Of a stretch of DNA of 14,029 bases, positions 7,438 to 14,029 are shown piece after piece. The position numbers were made by a program, and so were the translations under genes. The notes beneath the pieces were generated by a model that was not told the DNA's origin, ran no database searches, and saw only the letters and a list, made by a program, of their open reading frames with translations. This DNA comes from Bin55 sp964511425. Its GTDB lineage: Bacteria > Pseudomonadota > Gammaproteobacteria > Pseudomonadales > Azotimanducaceae. The stretch's first letter is position 1, and each line of letters begins with the position of its first letter. Location: positions 1-14,029 of the forward strand of contig CAZEFI010000049.1 in assembly GCA_964511425.1 (NCBI GenBank), read 5' to 3'.

Positions 7438-9775
7438 TCACAGGATTTTGGTTCAACTCGGTTTCCTCAAGACGATGTGTCCGCCATCCCATAGTTATTG
7501 GAACATCGTACAATCGTCCGGGCGCAAATCTTGCCCAAAAGTGTCGCATACCAGGTACGATCACTCGAACGACCGGCATACCGATATCTGGACGTGTTTG
7601 ATTTAGTACCAAAAACTCTAGTCCTTTGGCGTCGACTTTCGCTCGACAACACTCAATATCGTCCCTCATGTCCTCGGTGTCAGGATGTGAATAGTCGTCC
7701 GCGGTGCGAATGAGATCGGATGGTGCTAGCCATGAGCAATCTTCAAGACGAGTGGTTCGCCACCATTGCAAGGCAACTGGGTCATCGATCTTCGGTCGAC
7801 TCTTACTTCCCTCTGAATCAGGCACCCAAGATAGACATTGATTGAGTTCACACACCGCTCGCAGTGCAGCTATTTTCGGTTCAGCGTGAGTTCCAGCGCC
7901 ATAAATGAGATCTTCGGTGTTCGAATTCCGTCGTCGGGAAAGTGCTACAAAAGTAGGAATCTCGAAGTCTGACGTAACATCGAGCATCCATAAATCTCGA
8001 TCGCGTTGGCTGTAATAATCGGAAGCCGAGTTAAGGTATTCGTCGTCGAAACTTGTGAGGTCTACTGCAGGTACCTTTAGGCAGTTGTACCACCAAATAG
8101 CAAACGCGTCCCGTTCGACAAGCTCATAAAACGCTTGTAAGATCGCTTCTTCAAATGTATTGCCAGCAGCACACCCGTTAGAGTCAGCAATGCGATCATT
8201 CGGGCTTCGGAGTTCAGCAGGCATACTGTACAACATTGTCGTCGGTAGATAGCGGTGTCGATGTTGTGTGAATGACCAGACCGGAGACCAATTTATCGCA
8301 ATGGTTTCATCAAATGGCTCAGGAATGATGTTGTAGGGGTGTCCTTGAGCATTAAGTTCTTGGGCGTTGGCCAGTTGGTACGCACTAAACAACTGGACAT
8401 TATTAGGATGGATAGCCGCGTCCTCCACCGCAAATTCAGTAAAGCACTTTTGCTCGTAAATTTCGCTTCCATCAAAGCTACCTGAAAAGCGTTCAATGCC
8501 TTCACAGAGCGCGCTTACTTTTGACTGTTCCCGAGTGCTACCTTTACCTGCGCTCTTATTTCGCAAACTTCGCCGAAGTGAACTCAAACTGCGCCCTCGT
8601 GCACCAAAGTTGCTACCTGCCCAATACACATGCGCAAACGGGTCAGTTTCTTCTGTAGTACGTCGTAGCCAACTCACAACTCCACAAATGGGGCTTACGA
8701 GATGACGATACTTCGTTAGCGTCTCATCGGGTGTTACCGCATGCACGCCACCACTATCACGAGATCTTTTAGGACTTGAACTCAATGTTATCGGAATGGG
8801 ATTTCGATTTGGTCCATACAAATCTGGATCACCACAAACCGAACACTGTGGTCGCCGAAGAACAAGATGCTTGGAAAGTGAAAGAGAGCCAATGTTCAAT
8901 GTAATGGCCTGTTGATGGAGGGGTGCTTGATCCTTTAGTACGAACCATTTAACAATCTCGCTCGCTACGAGCGCAAAGACCGATTGACGGAAAGTCTTGT
9001 CTGTTGCAAACGGTTTGAATGCACGATCCTCTCCCAAACTATGGCGCAAAAAGTTCTGCACCTCTTGGTGGTAGTGAAGACGAGTGCTAAAACAAGTCCA
9101 ACATGGACTTTCGCTGCCGGAATTAAAAATGGGTCCAAAGAGTGTTTCAATACCTCGCGGTCTCAACAACATCCATGGAATTTTTAGATCGTAGTTTCGC
9201 TGATTGATGAGTGCGAAATCACTAGTTTGTAGGTCATCGCAAACGATGACGGTGAGATCGGGGTTCTCGGTACTGTTTGCGACACCTGCTTCATGCAAAT
9301 GTCGTACTAATTCGCCTTGATCTCCTTCTACACACACGCTCGTATCCGAGAGACTAAGTTCGGCCCACCGCGGTGATGCTCCAAGTGCTGACCAATAAAC
9401 AGCTTTATGTGTTTCTAAATTATGGTCAGCAGACACGATATAACCTTTATTAGAAAGAGCAGCGACAGCGGTGAGTACGCTCGTAAAATCGTGCTCAGAT
9501 TCAAGTGTGGCAATGATCGAATCCAGTGTGATGCTCCCGTCAAGAAGAGGTATTAGATTGCAATACAATTTGCCACGTAGCAGAGTGTTGAAAAACTCGG
9601 AGACCAATATGATCTGTTGATCTCCGATGTCGTGAAACCTGAGGTGCGGAGCAAGGACGGGTAGTTTCACCAGGCCTTGGTCTTCGGGGGTGAATTTGGT
9701 CAGAATCCCTGGTGGATGAGCATCTTTGGGTGATCTATCTCTTGATTCAAACTTAACGGTAGAGTTTTCTAGCAC
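7430..9775 (-). CDS. Fused TOMM leader-binding (E1-like) and YcaO cyclodehydratase
   Basis: A 781-residue thiazole/oxazole-forming cyclodehydratase (TIGR03882 plus TIGR03604 type). Residues about 35-115 resemble the leader-binding wing, and 115-320 the ThiF/E1-like part. Its zinc site has two CxxC pairs, CWTC (225-228) and CSVC (311-314). The YcaO domain spans about 355-781 with the ATP-site signatures SAGKG (408-412), SALCEGIERFSG (421-432) and NTFEEAILQAFYELVERDAF (539-558). The conserved GAGTHAEPKIAALRAVCE (626-643) follows. Known relatives phosphorylate the peptide backbone amide with ATP and cyclise Cys, Ser or Thr to azolines. Here the natural targets are Cys80-82 of the precursor. The C-terminus ends NQNPVIA rather than in the PxPxP seen in many YcaO cyclodehydratases. 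The start is GTG at 9775, two bases after the stop of the AlkB-GlnE gene. No azoline dehydrogenase gene is present in the window, so products may stay as thiazolines. Confidence 0.93.
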   Translation of the reverse strand: MLENSTVKFESRDRSPKDAHPPGILTKFTPEDQGLVKLPVLAPHLRFHDIGDQQIILVSEFFNTLLRGKLYCNLIPLLDGSITLDSIIATLESEHDFTSVLTAVAALSNKGYIVSADHNLETHKAVYWSALGASPRWAELSLSDTSVCVEGDQGELVRHLHEAGVANSTENPDLTVIVCDDLQTSDFALINQRNYDLKIPWMLLRPRGIETLFGPIFNSGSESPCWTCFSTRLHYHQEVQNFLRHSLGEDRAFKPFATDKTFRQSVFALVASEIVKWFVLKDQAPLHQQAITLNIGSLSLSKHLVLRRPQCSVCGDPDLYGPNRNPIPITLSSSPKRSRDSGGVHAVTPDETLTKYRHLVSPICGVVSWLRRTTEETDPFAHVYWAGSNFGARGRSLSSLRRSLRNKSAGKGSTREQSKVSALCEGIERFSGSFDGSEIYEQKCFTEFAVEDAAIHPNNVQLFSAYQLANAQELNAQGHPYNIIPEPFDETIAINWSPVWSFTQHRHRYLPTTMLYSMPAELRSPNDRIADSNGCAAGNTFEEAILQAFYELVERDAFAIWWYNCLKVPAVDLTSFDDEYLNSASDYYSQRDRDLWMLDVTSDFEIPTFVALSRRRNSNTEDLIYGAGTHAEPKIAALRAVCELNQCLSWVPDSEGSKSRPKIDDPVALQWWRTTRLEDCSWLAPSDLIRTADDYSHPDTEDMRDDIECCRAKVDAKGLEFLVLNQTRPDIGMPVVRVIVPGMRHFWARFAPGRLYDVPITMGWRTHRLEETELNQNPVIA

Positions 9776-9777
9776 CT

Positions 9778-12165
9778 CTACACACGCTCGATAATCGTAC
9801 TGATCGCTTCTGCAGTGTTAATCTCGATTTCGGTCATTTTGGAGGTCAACGCGGAAAAATTATCTTGATCACACGAACTCGCGATTATCTCCCGTACTTT
9901 GGGTTTAGCATTGTTCAATTCAAAATCTTCCTCATGAACAAGGCGAGCGATTCCTTGTAGGTTACGCAACAAGGTTGCACCCTGTTCTAGCTCTTCCTCA
10001 CCCAAGAGCTGGAATAGCGTACGAGCTTTAGGCGCAGAATCATCGAGTTCCATCGGTTTTTCTGTTAGTTGTAGGAACCGAGCTACTTGTTCAATTTGAT
10101 CAATCCTTTCGCGCAAACCCATATAGGGAGATGTGTACTGTGCATTGTTTTTGATATGTGTTGCGCTAGCTACAATCTGCGCCTTGTTCACAACACATTC
10201 TGCAAAAAGTTCGTTTCTTTTGGTTGCAATCCGACGTTCGAGTCCATCGTTTCCAAACTCCCAGACACATCGAGCCTTAGTAAGAAGCGGAAATAACTTC
10301 GATTGAGACTGTCTGACATGCTCATCAAATTGGGCATTTTGAAGAGCTAGAAAGTTCTTGGTCTTCTTTTGCAGGGGAGAGAATAGGAGACTATCCTTAG
10401 TCAAATGGGAAATTCGATCGCACAGACTTCGAGACAATCGCTTAATTGTATCGGGCTCCCAGTTGTCAAAAAACACGAGCGAAGTGATCTCGACTCCGGG
10501 AAATGCTTCTCGGGTCGCGAGTTCATCAACGAAATAAATAGCTAAATCACCGACTCTCGCTTCTGCTATTTGTTCAACAAGATCTGTAATTGTTGAAGAA
10601 ATAACTGCGGTAATTGAAGCTTCGGCGAGATTGGATAAGGCGATCGATGCTTCGGTGGTCGTTAGATTCTCTCGGAGGACATGCATACCGATCTGAAACC
10701 CTTTGTCGTTTACCCAGTTCCGTGCAATTTCTGCGGTCTCTTTAGAGTTTGTGGACGGTATTTCCGCAATCAATTCGCGCATCTCGTGAACTCCCATTTC
10801 GGTCGTCCAATAGAGCCTTGCTAACCCGCGACGAGCTATGTCATACTCTTGCTCATCCAGTATGCCTTTAGGCAGATTGAGGTCTGTAAATTCTCGGTCG
10901 GATAAATTGTCGAGTAATTCTGGATTGCGTTCGATCCATTTCGCAAGTCTTGGTGCAACACCAAATATTTCAACGATTTCATTAAAGTCGTCCGGTCTGG
11001 AAGCGGAAATTCTGCTGTCGTAGGGACTCCAATCATCGATGTCGGGATAGAAATGTTGTCGCCAGGCGTCTACCAAGGGATCCATTTTTGCGAACCAACG
11101 TTTCGGTCGGAGCACAAGGTTCATCATGTCGCCATACGTACCGGGTAGCTCTGGCGACTCGTCCGCGCGGTGCTGTAACTGTGCGTAGGGTCGGGTAGCC
11201 ATTGCGTGATGATCAGCGTGCCGTTGCATTTTGAAAAACATCCAGTTCGTGAACTTCCAATCTGCATTCCAAGAATGGCGTGGAGATATCTTCTCCCAGC
11301 GACCGTTGGACAATAGAACTCGGCGAAGCCCATAGTGCTGGAAGTAGTTACTGATTTTCATCGAGAAAACACAACTTAATCCTAGGAATATGTAGATGGG
11401 TATAGCCCAAATTCCACCTAAGTAGTAAACTATTCCATACCACAAAGCTAAAGCAATCGCGTATCGCCAGAAGGGATTGCTGTAATGCCATCGAGACAAT
11501 TTTCGACGCGCTAGGCGTTCGCCAGTAACTTTCCACGAATTCGTTAGATTACTGACAACTTCTCGAGGGAAGTAACGCCAGAAACTTTCTCCCTTTGGAG
11601 CAGATCCAACGTCGTGAGGCGTACCAACCTTAGCGTGGTGAATATACACATGCTCCGTAGCATATTGTGGGTAGGAATTCGAAGCCAGCAGAAACTCACC
11701 GAGTCGCCGTTCCCACATCGAGCGTCGGTGAACTAGTTCATGACCGACTACAAAGACAGCTTGAGCCTCCATCGTCAATAGCAGTGCGAGACACACTTTT
11801 TGCCACACCGGATAGGAAGCACCTCCGAAGATTTGCCAAAGTCCGAACACTAGCGTTGGTGGCCATAACAGTGCCCAAGCCCAAACGGGAACGTTGTACC
11901 AAATAAAACGACGTTCGGAAATGCCCCTAGGGTTCATATTGAGACCATCGACGCCGAACACTCGATCAAGAAATCCGGCAACACTCATAAAGACGAAAGG
12001 TCCCAGCAACCAAAACCCTCCGTAGAATGAGGCAAGAATCAACAAGGGAAAGATGAGAAGAGGTAAATAATGCGGAAGCGCATTACCGAACGATGGTTCA
12101 AAATATCTCATCTCGTCAGGTTCGCCTGTAGCGACGGTACTACCGATGGTTAGATTTTCGGTCAT
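9778..12165 (-). CDS. AlkB-like membrane di-iron hydroxylase fused to a degenerate GlnE-like domain
   Basis: A 795-residue two-part protein. Residues about 30-375 are an alkane-monooxygenase-like integral membrane domain with helices near 31-65, 90-115, 120-143 and 230-270. The histidine boxes are all present: GHELVHRR (141-148), EHVYIHHAKVGTPHD (171-185), NYFQHYGL (273-280) and QRHADHHA (314-321), with HSWN at 297-300. These ligate two irons that activate O2 in AlkB. Residues about 400-795 follow the order of glutamine synthetase adenylyltransferase motifs: PRLAKWIERNPELLDNL (405-421), LSNLAEASITAVI (510-522), a REAFPGVEITSLVFF strand (552-566), LTKARCVWEF (628-637), and YMGLRERIDQIEQVARFLQL (681-700). 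The catalytic GKLG and SDIDLIF of GlnE are replaced (DELA; VEITSLVF), so nucleotidyl transfer is doubtful. An AGGA lies before ATG 12165. The stop is 2 bases from the YcaO start. The substrate is unknown: product, fatty chain or terpene are possible. The AlkB part is secure; the GlnE part rests on motif reading. Confidence 0.88.
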   Translation of the reverse strand: MTENLTIGSTVATGEPDEMRYFEPSFGNALPHYLPLLIFPLLILASFYGGFWLLGPFVFMSVAGFLDRVFGVDGLNMNPRGISERRFIWYNVPVWAWALLWPPTLVFGLWQIFGGASYPVWQKVCLALLLTMEAQAVFVVGHELVHRRSMWERRLGEFLLASNSYPQYATEHVYIHHAKVGTPHDVGSAPKGESFWRYFPREVVSNLTNSWKVTGERLARRKLSRWHYSNPFWRYAIALALWYGIVYYLGGIWAIPIYIFLGLSCVFSMKISNYFQHYGLRRVLLSNGRWEKISPRHSWNADWKFTNWMFFKMQRHADHHAMATRPYAQLQHRADESPELPGTYGDMMNLVLRPKRWFAKMDPLVDAWRQHFYPDIDDWSPYDSRISASRPDDFNEIVEIFGVAPRLAKWIERNPELLDNLSDREFTDLNLPKGILDEQEYDIARRGLARLYWTTEMGVHEMRELIAEIPSTNSKETAEIARNWVNDKGFQIGMHVLRENLTTTEASIALSNLAEASITAVISSTITDLVEQIAEARVGDLAIYFVDELATREAFPGVEITSLVFFDNWEPDTIKRLSRSLCDRISHLTKDSLLFSPLQKKTKNFLALQNAQFDEHVRQSQSKLFPLLTKARCVWEFGNDGLERRIATKRNELFAECVVNKAQIVASATHIKNNAQYTSPYMGLRERIDQIEQVARFLQLTEKPMELDDSAPKARTLFQLLGEEELEQGATLLRNLQGIARLVHEEDFELNNAKPKVREIIASSCDQDNFSALTSKMTEIEINTAEAISTIIERV

Positions 12166-12193
12166 CGTAATGAATCCTAAATACTATTGTATG

Positions 12194-12223
12194 GTTATAT
12201 CCAAGAAGTTTTTTGATCTACAA
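12194..12223 (-). promoter_or_regulatory. Possible internal promoter before the AlkB-GlnE fusion gene
   Basis: The 76-base gap between the leader-cyclase gene and the AlkB-GlnE gene holds TTGTAG (12223-12218), 18 bases, then TATAAC (12199-12194) on the minus strand. The boxes are only moderate matches, and the gene could equally be expressed by read-through from upstream. Confidence 0.25.
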
Positions 12224-12241
12224 AGTATTCGGAGATTGTCC

Positions 12242-13534
12242 CTAAACCTCAAGAACTTCAAGCAGGCATTCCAACGCTTCAACACAAAACGCGGAAGTGA
12301 CCGACTCTGATCCATGGCCAATTTGTCCTACAAAACCCCATCGCAACGATTGATCCCCAAACGCAAGTAGCTCTGGCCAACTTCCGTCTTCTTCTTGAGA
12401 ATTAAGGAATTGTGCAATTTGTCGCTCGATATTAAGTTCACTCAACTGTCCTATGTTATGAAGTGCTACAACAGCTCTAGCAGCTTGAAGAACATTATTG
12501 AAATCGCCAGCTTCGTCCCGTAAATTCAAAATCCGCTCTGCCAAGGTCGACAGAAAATTCTTTGACCCAAGCGGTACTCGCCTCGTCGTTCTTGCAATTG
12601 CGTAGTAGATCGACGCGAGGTCTGGATACCACTTTGAAGATCCTTCGAGGTTGGTACTGCTTTCGATCAATTCCACTAACCACTGTTGAGCCGGCTTCGT
12701 CGCTGGAACATCACCAATGTATGCGATGATGTTAGCATTGACTACAGGGTCTGCTTCAATACGAAAAGGTGAAACCACGCTGGGCTCGTCTTCGCTCAGC
12801 AACCAGGTCAAAAAGAGACCGTCTCTGTCTCTGTTTGCCAGAATTCGAGGTATGTTTCGTCCTAGTCCAATCCACGGATGGCTGTCAATGACCATCGAAC
12901 ACAGGGAACTGCTGTCAAGATCTTGTGGTAGATGGCGGTAGTACCTCCAAAAACCAGGGTATTCCATAGTGTCGACGATGTAGTCTTCGGTTTGCCTACA
13001 CAACGCTCGAGCCAAAGGTTCGTTACTTCTTCGCAGTGCAGTCGCGCAGAATGCAGATACAAATGGAGGTCTCTCGAAGTGCCTTGGTACATCTGAGTCT
13101 ACTACATTAAATCGTATGCAATGCCAAGCTCCTCGCGCGTCAACTTTCGACTGCAGAAATTTGAGACAACGAACAATGCTCTCTCTTCCCTTGCTTGCGA
13201 GCGATTCAACATCAACCAAGTCTGAGTGTTCGCCTCTCTGGGTTTGCTTCAATGGACGTTCTGGAGGAGCAGGATCGTACATAGTTTTCTTTAGGAAATC
13301 CAACGAAGCGGCGCCAGCCTTCGCCTCTGCACGTTCAGCGTCACTGAGCTTGTGTTTTGGGGGGAGCACCAAATGCGTAGTTTTGTCGGTCTCTTCGTGA
13401 ACGACAATTTCTTGATCTGGGGCAAATCGTACGCCAAATTCTTCGTCGATGGCTGCTTTAGGATCGACCATTAAGCGAGAACGAAATTCGTCGTCTTTTT
13501 CAGCTTGGATTAGGATACGGTTGAAGAGATTCAT
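12242..13534 (-). CDS. NHLP leader fused to a terpene-cyclase/squalene-oxidase-repeat protein
   Basis: A 430-residue protein with two parts. Residues 1-75 are an NHLP leader clearly related to the precursor: DDEFRSRLMVDPKAAIDEEF, then IVVHEETDKTTHLVLPP, then a cleavage-like AKAGAA (71-76). A linker rich in Pro and charge (85-110) follows. Residues about 115-430 resemble the alpha/alpha toroid of prenyltransferase/squalene oxidase and class II terpene cyclases. QW-type repeats are FLQSKVDARGAW (126-137) and FLNSQEEDGSW (376-386). The motif DLDSSS (205-210) sits where class II cyclases have the DxDD acid motif; the third Asp is Ser. DPVVNANIIAYIGD (262-275) is another landmark. There is no signal peptide. 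The gene lies 24 bases after the transporter gene, with no good Shine-Dalgarno. The leader may dock it to the leader-binding domain of the YcaO protein, or it may itself be a substrate (inference). True cyclase activity is unproven. Confidence 0.88.
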   Translation of the reverse strand: MNLFNRILIQAEKDDEFRSRLMVDPKAAIDEEFGVRFAPDQEIVVHEETDKTTHLVLPPKHKLSDAERAEAKAGAASLDFLKKTMYDPAPPERPLKQTQRGEHSDLVDVESLASKGRESIVRCLKFLQSKVDARGAWHCIRFNVVDSDVPRHFERPPFVSAFCATALRRSNEPLARALCRQTEDYIVDTMEYPGFWRYYRHLPQDLDSSSLCSMVIDSHPWIGLGRNIPRILANRDRDGLFLTWLLSEDEPSVVSPFRIEADPVVNANIIAYIGDVPATKPAQQWLVELIESSTNLEGSSKWYPDLASIYYAIARTTRRVPLGSKNFLSTLAERILNLRDEAGDFNNVLQAARAVVALHNIGQLSELNIERQIAQFLNSQEEDGSWPELLAFGDQSLRWGFVGQIGHGSESVTSAFCVEALECLLEVLEV

Positions 13535-13558
13535 CGAATGATGTCAGTGGGTAATTAG

Positions 13559-14029
13559 TTACGCAATCTGTCGTTTCACCAGTTCTTTGAAAACACCTTG
13601 AACTTCCATAAGTTCCTCGAATGTACCACTTTGTACGACCTTTCCTGCTTGCATGACGTAGATTCGGTCAGCTTGTTTTAAGGTCGAAAGCCGATGCGCA
13701 ATAACGATCCTAGTGGACGTGAGTAGTGCTAAGTTGTGCATCACTTCGGCTTGTTTGTCGTTGTCAAGCCAATTGGTTGCTTCGTCAAACAGCATGATTC
13801 GCGGATTACCCAACAAAGATCTCGCAATAGATATCCGCTGACTTTCCCCGCCTGAGAGCACCGAACCGCTTGCACCGACCATGGTCATCATTCCCATAGG
13901 CATGGATCTAATTTCTTGCTCAATGCTGGCAGAACGAATGGCTCCCCAAACTTGTTCAGCACTAGGATCGTCATGATGGACGACGATATTGTCCCAGATA
14001 TCCTGTGGATGAAGTCTCACCGATTGAGG
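13559..14029 (-). CDS. NHLM-type RiPP ABC transporter, C-terminal ATPase part (5' end beyond window)
   Basis: The frame stays open to the right edge (PQSVRLHPQDIWDN at the margin), so this is the last 156 residues of a larger protein. It is the C-terminal part of an ABC nucleotide-binding domain. Seen are the post-Q-loop DIWDNIV, the phrase EIRSMPMGMMTMV, signature LSGGESQRISIARSLL, Walker B IMLFDEATNWLDN, H-loop VIAHRLSTL, and ADRIYVMQAGKVVQSGTFEELM. The MPMGM phrase and the QSGTFEELM ending match the NHLM bacteriocin-system transporters (TIGR03796/TIGR03797). Those export NHLP products, and one of the pair carries the C39 peptidase that removes the leader. Which of the two this is cannot be decided without the missing part. 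It is the first gene seen of the minus-strand run leading to the YcaO gene. Confidence 0.9.
   Translation of the reverse strand, partial: PQSVRLHPQDIWDNIVVHHDDPSAEQVWGAIRSASIEQEIRSMPMGMMTMVGASGSVLSGGESQRISIARSLLGNPRIMLFDEATNWLDNDKQAEVMHNLALLTSTRIVIAHRLSTLKQADRIYVMQAGKVVQSGTFEELMEVQGVFKELVKRQIA

Noticed and set aside
10087..11906. Several 60-80-codon frames within the AlkB-GlnE gene
   Set aside because: They lie in other frames of a continuous 795-codon gene with full motif support.
1..14029. CRISPR arrays, tRNA/rRNA genes, transposases or flanking direct repeats of a mobile element
   Set aside because: None was seen on reading. No regularly spaced repeats, cloverleaf candidates or transposase motifs were found.

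Overview
The window looks like part of a Gram-negative bacterial genome of moderate, slightly AT-leaning composition. The evidence is an outer-membrane beta-barrel gene, a LolA-like periplasmic gene and an AlkB-type membrane di-iron enzyme. A marine proteobacterium is a reasonable guess, but no taxonomic marker is present.

The centre and right side (about 5.86 to 14.03 kb) form a RiPP biosynthetic locus of the nitrile-hydratase-leader (NHLP) and YcaO/TOMM type. The precursor is a small plus-strand gene at 5943-6194 with its own promoter, a good Shine-Dalgarno and a strong intrinsic terminator. It encodes an 83-residue peptide: a typical NHLP leader ending in ISAG, then a very short apparent core, LCCCW. 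Facing it on the minus strand, from right to left, are five genes. They are an NHLM-type ABC transporter (ATPase end only, cut by the window edge), an NHLP leader fused to a terpene-cyclase/squalene-oxidase-repeat domain, an AlkB-like hydroxylase fused to a degenerate GlnE-like (glutamine synthetase adenylyltransferase) domain, a fused TOMM leader-binding/YcaO cyclodehydratase, and an unrecognised 377-residue protein translationally coupled to the YcaO gene.

Left of the precursor, also on the minus strand, are a LolA-like (PF17131-type) periplasmic protein coupled by a TAATG overlap to an outer-membrane beta-barrel protein, a compact tryptophan-halogenase-like flavoprotein, and a CRTAC1-type FG-GAP/ASPIC-UnbV protein that runs off the left edge.

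Working model (inference): the YcaO protein binds the NHLP leader and cyclises the three consecutive cysteines to thiazolines. The flavin halogenase may act on the terminal Trp, the AlkB-GlnE fusion may oxidise the product or a lipid partner, and the leader-tagged cyclase-like protein may be brought into the same complex by its leader domain. The NHLM transporter would export the product, and the LolA-like/beta-barrel pair may help it across the periplasm and outer membrane. The two domain fusions and the LCCCW core make this a strong candidate for an undescribed peptide pathway.
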